Origin: Betaproteobacteria bacterium
GTDB lineage: Bacteria > Pseudomonadota > Gammaproteobacteria > Burkholderiales > Burkholderiaceae_F
DNA: 64,000 nucleotides
Direction: 5' to 3'
NCBI GenBank assembly: GCA_016861185.1
Contig: BOKW01000003.1
Coordinates: 248,001-312,000 of the forward strand
Under the pieces are notes generated by a model. That model saw only the letters and a program-made list of their open reading frames with translations, had not been told where the DNA came from and did not search any database. Numbering within the stretch: the first letter of the stretch is position 1; the number at the start of each line of letters is the position of its first letter. The position numbers were made by a program, and so were the translations under genes. Shown piece by piece: positions 1-7,210 of the stretch.

Positions 1-2
1 AG

Positions 3-197
3 CAGCGCATCCTGCTCGCGCGCGCGCTGTATCGCCGGCCGCACATCCTGTTTCTCGACGAGGCGTTCGACCAGCTCGACCTCGCCCGCGAACGCGAGAT
101 CACCGAGCAGTTGAAAACGCTGGGAATCGGCCTGGTGATCGTCAGCCACCGGCCGGAGACGGTGCGCGCGGTCGACCGCCTGGTGACGCTGGGCTGA
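3..197 (+). CDS. ABC exporter, C-terminal fragment (bacteriocin/GG-peptide type)
   Basis: This is the 3' end of an ABC transporter gene cut by the left edge; 64 residues are visible. It shows the Walker B stretch ILFLDEA, the D-loop (FDQLD) and an H-loop histidine in IVSHRPET. The run ARALYRRPHILFLDEA and the HRPET ending resemble the CvaB/RaxB class of exporters, which carry an N-terminal C39 peptidase that cuts double-glycine leaders. The peptidase and membrane domains lie outside the window, so the subclass is inferred from the C-terminal style and from the three GG-leader peptide genes about 2 kb downstream on the same strand. It would work in the inner membrane, coupling leader removal to export. 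A gene of similar class but with another substrate cannot be excluded. Confidence 0.75.
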   Translation, partial: QRILLARALYRRPHILFLDEAFDQLDLAREREITEQLKTLGIGLVIVSHRPETVRAVDRLVTLG

Positions 198-250
198 GCC
201 GGCGTCGTTGTCCGCCTGCCGGTTTCCCGGCCCGACCCTGGGGTCGCCGG

Positions 251-2119
251 TCAGGACAGCGTGCCGGGGCGCTGGCCGTTGGCCTGGCGCAACGCGTCGG
301 CGATCTTGCGCCGCGCGCGGATGAACGGCGACTCGCGCGCCTCGGCGCCGAGATACTCGTCGAGGTCGCCGACTTCACGCTGCAGCCTCCGGACCAGCGC
401 CACGAGCAGATCCGCCAGTTCCGGATCGAAGTGCGTGCCCTTCAGGCGCTGGATCTCCTCCAAGGCGCGCGCCACCGGCCAGGCCTCCTTGTACGGGCGC
501 GCGTGCACCAGCACGTCGAACACGTCCGCGAGCGCCGTGATCCGCGCAGCGTCGGGAATTGCCTTGCCGGCGATGCCGTCCGGGTAACCGGATCCGTCCC
601 ACCATTCGTGATGGTGGCGCGCAATGTCCACGGCCATCTGGATCTGCGGCAGCCCGCTTTGCGACAGCAGTTCCGCGCCGATGTTGGCGTGCGTGCGCGC
701 AAGCGACATCTGGTCCTGGTTGATTCGCCCGCGCTTGGCGAGGATCGCGACCGGGATGCCGAGCTTGCCGATGTCGTGCAGGCGCGCCGACATCTCGATC
801 ATGAAGCAGGTGTCGTCGTCGCAGCCGTAATCGGCCGCGAGCAGGGCCGCGAGCTTGCCGACCCGGTAGACGTGTTCGCCGGACGGGTCCTCGGACAACT
901 CCGCAGTGATCGCCTGCCGGTGCAGCAGCGCGAGCTGCGCCTTCATGCGCTCGCGCTTGGCGTCGCCCAGCGGCGCCGCCGGCTCGGCCACGCCGAGCGG
1001 CTCCGACTCCTCCGAACGCCCCGCGCTCTGCTCGAGCCGTTCGAGGTGCAGCCGCTGGTGCTGCAGGGCACTTTCGATCTGCGAGCGCTTCGTGTGGTGC
1101 AGCAGTTCGCGCAGGTGGATCAGCGCCAGTTGCGGCTTGCCGGCGATGTCGTAGGCCTTGACCAGCGCGATCAGCGCGTCGCGTAGGGTCGACTTCATGA
1201 TGCGCGCGCGGTCGAGCGCCCGCTGCAGCCGCGAGATGCCGACGTCGACCAGCCCTGCGTGGACCTCGTACAGCCCCTCCGCGATCTCGGCCGAGTGCTC
1301 GGCTTTTTGCGAGCACGAACTGGCCGCGTATCGCTTTGCGATCTCGCAACGTTCCCGCGCCCGCTCGAGGTTGTCGACCTCAAGCAGCAACCGAGCGTAG
1401 TTGGTTTCGGCAACAACTCTTGTCAGCAGTTCGTTGGCCGACGTCGGCTCCTTCTCTTGCTCGACGCTGAGTCTGGCCGCCCGCAGCCCTCTTGGGAAAT
1501 CCTCGGCATAGAGAGAGGCAAGGGAGATGTTGGTCAATGCCTCCCGCCGCCGGGTCAGCGAGAACTGGTCTGGGCCGCTCGCGAGATCGATCGTTCGCTC
1601 GAAGCACTGGATCGAGTCACCGTACTGCGCACCGTAGAGAAGCGCGACTCCCAGGTTGTTCCAGACGGAAGCCTCGGCCAGGCGATCGCCGGAGGCAAGA
1701 GCCAGTTCCAGGGCCTCCGCATAACACTCGATCGCCGCCGGCAGGTTGCCGGAGTCAGCCAACAAGATGCCCTGGAACGTCAGGGCTTTCCGCAGCAACC
1801 CACGGTCGCCCTGTTGCCGCGCGAAGTGAACTGCGTTGGTTGCCGGCTCGACACCGAGAAGTGTCTGACCCGAGATGTAGAAGTACTGCGCGACATCCAG
1901 CAGGCACTCGACCCGCTGCGCGGAAACGGCCGCAGCGGGGAGCGCGCGAAGCGCGACGTGCGCCGCCGCGACTTCCGCCAAAGACTCGGCCCGCGGAGCG
2001 GCCAGCTGCGCCCTCAGCCTCTGCGCAATCTCAACGAGCAGCGAATCGACCGTTCGCGCAGCGTTCGGCCCAGCTCGGGACGAATCGGCTGGCGGTATCG
2101 GTTCCGGGTCGGACATCAC
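251..2119 (-). CDS. TPR-domain HD-GYP phosphodiesterase
   Basis: A 622-residue cytoplasmic protein without membrane segments. Residues about 60-350 are helical TPR-like repeats. Residues about 410-575 form an HD-GYP domain with HDIGK at 448-452, a following histidine in RTHANIG, HHEWWDGSGYP (GYP at 511-513), ARITALADVFD and FDPEL, so the metal-binding motifs look intact. HD-GYP proteins hydrolyse cyclic di-GMP. The start is GTG at 2119 or ATG at 2116. The gene is divergent from the first GG peptide, with about 110 bp between the starts, and convergent with the exporter. TPR bundles are the peptide-binding module of Gram-positive Rap/NprR/PlcR receptors, so a role in sensing the neighbouring peptide is possible, but that is inference. 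No receiver domain is seen, unlike RpfG. Confidence 0.88.
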   Translation of the reverse strand: MMSDPEPIPPADSSRAGPNAARTVDSLLVEIAQRLRAQLAAPRAESLAEVAAAHVALRALPAAAVSAQRVECLLDVAQYFYISGQTLLGVEPATNAVHFARQQGDRGLLRKALTFQGILLADSGNLPAAIECYAEALELALASGDRLAEASVWNNLGVALLYGAQYGDSIQCFERTIDLASGPDQFSLTRRREALTNISLASLYAEDFPRGLRAARLSVEQEKEPTSANELLTRVVAETNYARLLLEVDNLERARERCEIAKRYAASSCSQKAEHSAEIAEGLYEVHAGLVDVGISRLQRALDRARIMKSTLRDALIALVKAYDIAGKPQLALIHLRELLHHTKRSQIESALQHQRLHLERLEQSAGRSEESEPLGVAEPAAPLGDAKRERMKAQLALLHRQAITAELSEDPSGEHVYRVGKLAALLAADYGCDDDTCFMIEMSARLHDIGKLGIPVAILAKRGRINQDQMSLARTHANIGAELLSQSGLPQIQMAVDIARHHHEWWDGSGYPDGIAGKAIPDAARITALADVFDVLVHARPYKEAWPVARALEEIQRLKGTHFDPELADLLVALVRRLQREVGDLDEYLGAEARESPFIRARRKIADALRQANGQRPGTLS

Positions 2120-2229
2120 GCGCCCTTGTCATTGTCCGGGTGCGCATTCTAGGCCACTCTGCCACTTGTCAGCCAATAAGGGCTGTTATCCCCGATCAAA
2201 TCAACGAATCAATGGCGAAGGAGAGTGCG

Positions 2230-2379
2230 ATGGAAGCGACGACGAAGCAAGGCAATGCAACGGCCGCGACAACTGAAGTGACGACCAAAGACGGAGAACT
2301 CGTCAAGACCATTCAGGAGCTCTCGAACCTTGAGCTGTCGCTCGTTGGTGGCGGGCTCGGTGCCGTGAGCTTCTACTAG
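2230..2379 (+). CDS. Double-glycine leader peptide, copy 1
   Basis: A 49-residue peptide. An acidic/polar Thr-rich N-terminus is followed by the leader core LSNLELSLVGGG and the C-terminus LGAVSFY. This matches the LSxxELxxIxGG leader consensus of substrates of C39-peptidase exporters. The start is chosen at ATG 2230 because AAGGAG lies at 2218-2223 with 6 nt spacing; ATG 2212 is in frame but would place that site inside the gene. It is the first of three tandem paralogues whose last ten residues (GGGLGAVSFY) are identical. Cleavage would release a 7- or 8-residue peptide, too short for a typical bacteriocin and in the size range of peptide signals. No modification enzyme is visible. The function is unknown. 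Confidence 0.85.
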   Translation: MEATTKQGNATAATTEVTTKDGELVKTIQELSNLELSLVGGGLGAVSFY

Positions 2380-2432
2380 AGTGCCCGGTTCACACATCCC
2401 CAACTTCCCCAAGCTTCGCGAGGTAACGGCCA

Positions 2433-2576
2433 ATGGAAACGCTGAAAGCCCAGTCTGCGAACCAAGTGTCTGATGAACCCGAACAGCGTGAACCGTTGGA
2501 CGTCGTTGTTCGCGAACTCTCCAACTTCGAGCTGACCCTGATCGGCGGCGGCCTTGGTGCCGTGAGCTTCTACTAG
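2433..2576 (+). CDS. Double-glycine leader peptide, copy 2
   Basis: A 47-residue paralogue of the preceding peptide, starting 53 bp after its stop. The N-terminal 27 residues share little with copy 1. The leader core is LSNFELTLIGGG and the C-terminus LGAVSFY is identical. A GAGG at 2420-2423 precedes ATG 2433. In the core, the leucine codon after the glycines differs from copy 1 (ctt versus ctc) and the glycine codons differ too, so the identity is at protein level and not simply a very recent DNA copy. It is probably co-transcribed with copies 1 and 3 and exported by the same transporter. Confidence 0.85.
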   Translation: METLKAQSANQVSDEPEQREPLDVVVRELSNFELTLIGGGLGAVSFY

Positions 2577-2634
2577 AACCCGCCGCGGTCAGCAGGAACG
2601 ATCCGATCAACACAGCCTAGCAAGGTGCATCCCA

Positions 2635-2778
2635 ATGGAAACGAAATTCGCGCAAGCCGAGGACCAAGTCTTTACGCAACCCGAACAAGAAGCGCGTCCC
2701 GATCAGACGCTGCTGGAGCTGTCGAGTCTGGAGCTTTCGCTCGTCGGCGGAGGCCTTGGTGCAGTCAGCTTCTACTGA
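2635..2778 (+). CDS. Double-glycine leader peptide, copy 3
   Basis: A 47-residue third paralogue, starting 58 bp after copy 2 behind AAGGTG at 2622-2627. The N-terminus begins METK and is Gln/Glu-rich. The leader core is LSSLELSLVGGG and the C-terminus LGAVSFY is again unchanged. Compared with copies 1-2, the Ala and Val codons of the core and the stop codon (TGA) differ. It is the last gene of the run and is followed by an intrinsic terminator at 2866-2897. The product is expected to be secreted as a 7-8 residue peptide; its activity is unknown. Confidence 0.85.
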   Translation: METKFAQAEDQVFTQPEQEARPDQTLLELSSLELSLVGGGLGAVSFY

Positions 2779-2865
2779 TCTCGCTGAACGAGAGCGTTGT
2801 GGCAACGTGGTCCTGACGGTGTAGAGGACCCACGAAAGCGAGTTCTACCCGAACACGAGTAGCAA

Positions 2866-2897
2866 ACGGCGCGGCTTCCCGCGCCGTCTGTTTTCTT
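2866..2897 (+). terminator. Rho-independent terminator after the GG-peptide run
   Basis: A perfect 9-bp stem (ACGGCGCGG / CCGCGCCGT, 2866-2874 and 2879-2887) with a CTTC tetraloop is followed by CTGTTTTCTT. It ends transcription of the three peptide genes and supports reading them as one unit. The rest of the gap, 2898-3153, holds no gene that I recognise apart from the signals of the next gene. Confidence 0.85.
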
Positions 2898-3153
2898 GCC
2901 GGCGTCGAGTCGCACTCGAGCATGGTCGGCACCCGAAGGGCGGCAAGCACGCTGATCCGCATATGCGCTGCCGAACCTGCCTCATCACGATTCCTTCTGA
3001 GCTTCACGCGTAAGGGACGCGGCGCTGACGCGACGAACCCTGCGTGCGCGTCATCCCGACGATCCGGCTCCGGCGCAATCCGATGCGCCACGCCGACCGT
3101 ATTGACCCGGCGTGCATCGAAACCCAACCACGCACACCACTCAGGAGATCGAA

Positions 3154-3423
3154 ATGAAGTCGAATCGCATCGCGTTTGCCGCCCTGCTCGCTGCCGCTCC
3201 CTTCGTCGCCTACGCCGACGGCGGCCGCAACGAGTTCCGCTATGACACGGAAGTCTTCAAGAGCACCCGGTCCGTCGCAGAAGTCCGCGCCGAAGCCCGC
3301 GGCGTCGTGCGGATCGGCGAAGCGGGTCAGTCGTTCGAACAGTGGGCCGGCCCGAGCACGCGTACGCGCGAAGAAGTGAAGCGCGAACTGGCCGCGATGC
3401 CACCGGTCTTCCAGGGCGCGTAA
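3154..3423 (+). CDS. DUF4148 family secreted protein
   Basis: An 89-residue protein with a clear Sec signal peptide (MKSNRIAFAALLAAAPFVAYA, cleavage after about residue 21). The mature part is short and charged, containing the RSVAEVRAEARG motif of DUF4148. Such small exported proteins are common in Burkholderiales and have no established role. The start is ATG 3154 with CAGGAG at 3142-3147; an upstream in-frame ATG at 3112 would spoil the signal peptide. It stands alone, between the peptide-locus terminator and a stem-loop at 3437-3473. Confidence 0.85.
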   Translation: MKSNRIAFAALLAAAPFVAYADGGRNEFRYDTEVFKSTRSVAEVRAEARGVVRIGEAGQSFEQWAGPSTRTREEVKRELAAMPPVFQGA

Positions 3424-3436
3424 CCGCGAAGCACTC

Positions 3437-3473
3437 GAACGGCCGGGCGCGTCGCCGATGCGCCCGGCCCGTT
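3437..3473 (+). terminator. Probable terminator hairpin after the DUF4148 gene
   Basis: GAACGGCCGGGCGC pairs with GCGCCCGGCCCGTTC around a 9-nt loop, with one bulged base. The downstream tract (TATTCC) is only weakly T-rich, so efficiency is uncertain. Confidence 0.5.
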
Positions 3474-3662
3474 CTATTCCTCGACCGCTGCCCGCACGGC
3501 ACCGGGGCAGAGGACCGACCGCCTACCCCGACGCCTCCGCGTGGCGCCGTTCGCGCGAGCCTGCGTCGATTCGCGTCACCGCAGCGACATCCGTCGCATT
3601 CCGTTCGCGCCGCGCAGCGGCCGCGATCGACACTGCGCCGTCTCGAAAGCGAGGAAGCGGCG

Positions 3663-4073
3663 ATGCAGCCGATCCATTGGCCCCTGTCCATCGTTCTTCA
3701 CGTTGCGTTCGCCGCCGGTGCGCTGCTGGTCGGCGTTGCGCAGTTCGCCGGCCCCAAGGGGAACCGCCGGCACCGGCTGCTCGGCTGGATCTGGGTTGCG
3801 CTGATGAGCGGCGTCGCCGCGACGTCGGTCTTCATCCGCGACTACGGGCTGCCGAACCTGTTCGGCTACACGCCGATTCACCTGTTCACGGTCCTGACGA
3901 TCGTCACGCTGCCGCTCGCGATAGTGCATGCGCGCCGTCACGATGTCGTGCGCCACGCGGCTTCGATGAAGGGTCTGTTCGTCGGCGGACTGCTCGTGGC
4001 CGGCTTGGCCACGCTGATTCCGGGCAGACGCCTCGGCAACCTGCTGTGGACTTCGCTCGGCTGGATCGGCTGA
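3663..4073 (+). CDS. DUF2306 family membrane protein
   Basis: A 136-residue integral membrane protein with about four hydrophobic segments. The first follows MQPIHWPLSIVLH; later parts are GNRRHRLLGWIWVALM, IHLFTVLTIVTLPLAI and MKGLFVGGLLVAGLATLIPG. The HRLLGWIWV region and the loop with IRDYG match DUF2306 inner-membrane proteins, whose function is unknown. The start is ATG 3663, since the long in-frame extension upstream is low-complexity Arg-rich sequence typical of non-coding GC-rich DNA. It converges with the DUF72 gene. Confidence 0.8.
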   Translation: MQPIHWPLSIVLHVAFAAGALLVGVAQFAGPKGNRRHRLLGWIWVALMSGVAATSVFIRDYGLPNLFGYTPIHLFTVLTIVTLPLAIVHARRHDVVRHAASMKGLFVGGLLVAGLATLIPGRRLGNLLWTSLGWIG

Positions 4074-4095
4074 CTCGGTCCGCGCGCTGTCGGCT

Positions 4096-4842
4096 TCAGC
4101 GGCCGCGGCAGCGCTTGCACAGCGCCAGCGCATCGCGCGGCGCGTGACCCGCGTCGGTGTTGTCGAAGAACACCCACGCCGCGCGGCCCTGCCGGCGCCA
4201 GGCGGCGATCTTTTCGGCCCACGCGGCAAGCTGCCGCGCCGAGTAGCGCGAGCAATACGTCGCGATGTGGCCGTGCAGCCGCACATAGGCGAGATCCGTC
4301 GTCACGGCCGGCCACAGCGGCCAGTCGGCCGCGTCCGACTGCACGGCCGCGATCGCGTGCGCGGCCAGACAGTCCGCAACGTCGTCGTCGAACCACGAGG
4401 CGTGGCGGAACTCGATCGCGTGCCGCGGCTGCGGCCACACGGCGAGCTGCCGCGCAAAGCGTTGCAGACGCGGCAAGTCCCGATGCAGCGACTGCGGAAG
4501 CTGCCACAGCACGACGGCGAGCTTGTCGCCGAGCGGTGCGGCGCGGTCGCGTTCGCGCGTGATCGCGGCGGGTTCGACCGACAGCCGCTCGACGTGCGTG
4601 ATCCAGCGATGCGCCTTCACGCAGAAGCGGAAGGCGGCCGGCGTCGCTTCGCGCCAGCGTTCGAAAGTCGCCGGCTTCAGCGCGTGATAGAAGGTCGCGT
4701 TGACCTCGACCGCGTCGAACACCGACGCGTAATGCGCCAGCCAGCGCGCCCGCGGCACACCGGCGTAGAAATCGGCGCGCCAGCCTTCGTAGGTCCAGCC
4801 GCTGGTGCCGATGTGCAGGGGAGCGGGCGAGCGGCTTGGCAT
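4096..4842 (-). CDS. DUF72 family protein
   Basis: A 248-residue protein starting close to the motif IGTSGWTYEGW, the N-terminal hallmark of DUF72 (YecE-like TIM-barrel proteins). Other family features are VEVNATFYHALKPATFERW, FCVKAHRWITH, AVVLWQLPQ, IEFRHASWF and YVRLHG. The family has been discussed as barrel hydrolases but has no firm biochemical role. The start at 4842 (MPSRSPAP) is taken because upstream sequence leads straight into the C-rich palindromic repeat at 4935-5000. Length is normal for the family. Confidence 0.88.
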   Translation of the reverse strand: MPSRSPAPLHIGTSGWTYEGWRADFYAGVPRARWLAHYASVFDAVEVNATFYHALKPATFERWREATPAAFRFCVKAHRWITHVERLSVEPAAITRERDRAAPLGDKLAVVLWQLPQSLHRDLPRLQRFARQLAVWPQPRHAIEFRHASWFDDDVADCLAAHAIAAVQSDAADWPLWPAVTTDLAYVRLHGHIATYCSRYSARQLAAWAEKIAAWRRQGRAAWVFFDNTDAGHAPRDALALCKRCRGR

Positions 4843-4934
4843 GGGGTTTAGCGGGACGCGATCGATGCTCCTCGCCTTGCGGGCGAAGACGTTGATGCCG
4901 AACAAGCTGCGGTCGGCGGTCTTGCGACGATGTT

Positions 4935-5000
4935 GAAATCCCCCCTGCCCCCCTTTTCCAAAGGGGGGATCATTGGCTGCCTCCTTTTGCAAAGGGGGCG
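4935..5000. repeat. C-rich interspersed palindrome (type A, copy 1)
   Basis: Two adjoining hairpins: ATCCCCCCTGCCCCCCTTTT facing AAAGGGGGGAT, then CCTCCTTTTGCAAAGGGGGC. The same motif returns at 6984-7030, 7078-7115 and, decayed, at 51332-51372. All copies lie between genes. This is a REP-like dispersed palindrome; hairpins in RNA could stop or stabilise transcripts. Confidence 0.8.
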
Positions 5001-5098
5001 GCCATCCGCAAGCACGGACCAGCGCGATGGCGCGCAACCATCGTTCTGCAGTCGTGCTGCTGTCGAGCGCGATCGACAAGTTGGCCGAACGCCGCGCA

Positions 5099-6175
5099 TC
5101 AACGCTGCAGCGCGCGCTGCGCGTCTTCGTAGCCGAGCTTCAGGCGCTGCTCGATCGCTTCGGCAGAGAAGTCCGCCGGGCCGCCGAGCAGGTCGGGCCG
5201 CTCGGTGCGGATCACGGTCAGCTTGTCGACGCGCCGGTGCCGCGCCAGCTTGACGTACGCCGGGTGCTTGCGCACTGGGCTCGACTTCGGCAACGCGCGG
5301 TCGATCTCGATCATCAGGTCGAGCTGCGAGTTCATCCACTGGTACAGCTTGAGGTCGTGCTGGAACTTGCCGAAGAAGACCAGCTCGAACAGCCGCTGCA
5401 TCACGTCGGTCATGTCCTTCGGCGGATCGGCCTGCGGCGTGAACAGATCGACGACGACGAGCTCCCACTCGCGCGCGTGCGCGAGCGCGTTGTGCGCCTC
5501 GATGGCGTTGATCGCCGGCCGCAGCGGCGTGTTCGAGATCAGGCCGCCGTCCCAGTACCACGCAACGTCGATCGGCGTGGCGGGGAACACCGGCGGCAGG
5601 CTCACGCTGGCGACGACGTGCTGCGGCTTCAGCCCGCGCCGGCTGGAGAACTCCGCGAGCTTGCCGGATCGGATCTCGACCGCGGTGACGATCGTTTCGA
5701 TCGGCGAAGCGTTGAGCCGCTCGAAGTCGACCCATTCTTCCAGCGCCGCCGCGATCGGCTCGGACTCGTACAGATGGGTCGCAAGCGCGGGCATCGCGAA
5801 GTACGACGGATTGATCCGGTACAGGCTGCCGCTCGCGAGTGGTGTGGGCAGCAGCGCCAGGCTGCGCGCGAACAACCCCGGCAGGAACGGATTGACCGGC
5901 ACCACGAGACGGCGCCACAGATCGTCGAGCACATCGGCCGGATCGCCGCGGCTGCCCGCGACGATCGCCGCCATCAGCGCGCCGATCGAGCAGCCCGTCA
6001 CGATGTCCAGATGCCGGCCCGACGCGAGCACCGCCTTGATCACCCCCGCTTCGTACGCGCCGAGCGCGGCGCCGCCCTGCAGGACGAGCGCGGTGTGCAG
6101 TCCTTCCGCGCGCGGCACCTTGACGCGCGTGCGTGCGCCCTGCCGTGGGCCGGCTGCCGGCGACTTCGTGGCCAA
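5099..6175 (-). CDS. Patatin-like phospholipase
   Basis: A 358-residue protein with a patatin core: the oxyanion-hole glycine run QGGAALGAYEAG (33-44), the nucleophile elbow GCSIG with Ser63, and the catalytic Asp in WDGG (209-211). These proteins hydrolyse acyl esters with a Ser-Asp dyad. A Sec signal is not evident, so a cytoplasmic or type-III/T6SS-like location is open. The longest frame begins with TTG at 6175; a GTG inside the basic N-terminus (about residue 20) is an alternative start just before the fold. The C-terminal 120 residues, rich in basic and hydrophobic stretches, match bacterial patatins that carry a helical tail. Confidence 0.88.
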   Translation of the reverse strand: MATKSPAAGPRQGARTRVKVPRAEGLHTALVLQGGAALGAYEAGVIKAVLASGRHLDIVTGCSIGALMAAIVAGSRGDPADVLDDLWRRLVVPVNPFLPGLFARSLALLPTPLASGSLYRINPSYFAMPALATHLYESEPIAAALEEWVDFERLNASPIETIVTAVEIRSGKLAEFSSRRGLKPQHVVASVSLPPVFPATPIDVAWYWDGGLISNTPLRPAINAIEAHNALAHAREWELVVVDLFTPQADPPKDMTDVMQRLFELVFFGKFQHDLKLYQWMNSQLDLMIEIDRALPKSSPVRKHPAYVKLARHRRVDKLTVIRTERPDLLGGPADFSAEAIEQRLKLGYEDAQRALQR

Positions 6176-6301
6176 TTTCGGATCCGATCGCGCCGTGAAT
6201 GCGCCGATGCTAGTCGCCGCGTTGCGCGCCGCCGTTGACGGCGATCAGCAGCCCCGCGCCGTCACGCCGCATGTGGACCATTCGCAGGCGGATGACGCAG
6301 C

Positions 6302-6898
6302 TCACGCCCGCTGCGCGATCACGGTGGCGAAGCGCTTGATCTTCTCGCCCGGCGCGAGAAAGTCGTCGACGCTCGCGAGCAGGATCCTCCAGTCGGCGAA
6401 GGTCGCCTCCAGTTCGCCCGCGGGGAAGAGGCAGTAGCCCTGCGGATCGAACATCTCCATGTACGTCGTGCCTTCGATCAGCACGTTGACCGCGGCGATG
6501 CCGCCAGGTGCGACGGCGCGCTTGATCTCCTGCAGCACGTTGCGCGAGTCTTCGCAGGCGAAGAACATCAGCAGGCCGATCGCGACGACGGTGTCCCAGG
6601 TTTCGGTCGCGCGCCATTCCGTGAGATCCGCTTCGAGCACGCGGATCGGCAGCCCTTCGGCCTGCGCGCGGCGTCCGAGATCCTTGACCGCGTCGGGGCA
6701 GGCGTCGATCGCGGTGACCTCGTGTCCCGCGCGCGCGGCCTCGATCGACAGATTGCCGAGTCCGCAGCCCAGTTCGAGCACGCGCCCGGCCAGGTGCGGC
6801 AGCGTCCACTGCTCGAAGGGGTTGAGCCGGTACTCCTGCTCGGCGATCTGCCGGTCGAACTGCTTGGCGAAGAACTCGACGCTGAGATTGCTGGTCAT
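6302..6898 (-). CDS. Class I SAM-dependent methyltransferase
   Basis: A 198-residue Rossmann methyltransferase. Motif I is VLELGCGLGNLSIEAA (40-55), followed by acidic motif II (VTAIDACP) and DTVVAIGLLMFF at the motif IV position. The size and the absence of extra domains resemble TehB/UbiE-like small-molecule methyltransferases; the substrate cannot be told. It reads away from glnS across a promoter region filled by two C-rich palindromes. Confidence 0.85.
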   Translation of the reverse strand: MTSNLSVEFFAKQFDRQIAEQEYRLNPFEQWTLPHLAGRVLELGCGLGNLSIEAARAGHEVTAIDACPDAVKDLGRRAQAEGLPIRVLEADLTEWRATETWDTVVAIGLLMFFACEDSRNVLQEIKRAVAPGGIAAVNVLIEGTTYMEMFDPQGYCLFPAGELEATFADWRILLASVDDFLAPGEKIKRFATVIAQRA

Positions 6899-6983
6899 CG
6901 CGCACCTCCGGTGGCGGCATTTTCGCCTCGCTCACCGGTCGAGACAATTCCGGTTTGCGCGCGCGAAGGTACTCGATCCGGCG

Positions 6984-7030
6984 TCCCCCTCGCCTCCCCC
7001 TTTGAGAAAGGGGGACCGAGGGGGATTTCA
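6984..7030. repeat. C-rich interspersed palindrome (type A, copy 2)
   Basis: TCCCCCTCGCCTCCCCCTTT faces AAAGGGGGACCGAGGGGGAT around GAGA. It lies in the gap between the methyltransferase start and glnS, in a 312-bp intergenic stretch that otherwise holds copy 3 and the presumed glnS promoter. Confidence 0.8.
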
Positions 7031-7077
7031 AAGCGTCGCGAGCGGGTTCGAGTCGTCGCCGTGCGGCTATCCGAGAG

Positions 7078-7115
7078 ATCCCCCCTGCCCCCCCTTTTTC
7101 AAACGGGGGGTCCTG
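7078..7115. repeat. C-rich interspersed palindrome (type A, copy 3)
   Basis: GATCCCCCCTGCCCCCCC then TTTTTCAAACGGGGGGTC, the same module as at 4935, about 95 bp before the glnS start codon. It may form a hairpin in the glnS leader RNA if the promoter lies upstream of it. Confidence 0.8.
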
Positions 7116-7210
7116 AAGCGGCGAGCACGGCGTTTACATTCCGGTTGCGCCGCAACAGGCAAAGCTACAATGCCTCGACACTCGAAGAATCAAGGCGCTG
7201 GCAGGTTGCG

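Noticed and set aside
2120..2229. Sigma-70 promoter for the GG-peptide run
   Set aside because: TTGTCA occurs twice, at 2126 and 2166, but neither has a convincing -10 at proper spacing; the promoter is expected here but cannot be placed.
2209..2613. 134-codon minus-strand frame over the first two peptide genes
   Set aside because: Arg/Ser-rich antisense frame; the plus-strand repeats and ribosome sites explain the region.
3342..3662. N-terminal extension of the DUF2306 protein
   Set aside because: Arg/Pro-rich non-globular translation; ATG 3663 starts just before the first membrane helix.
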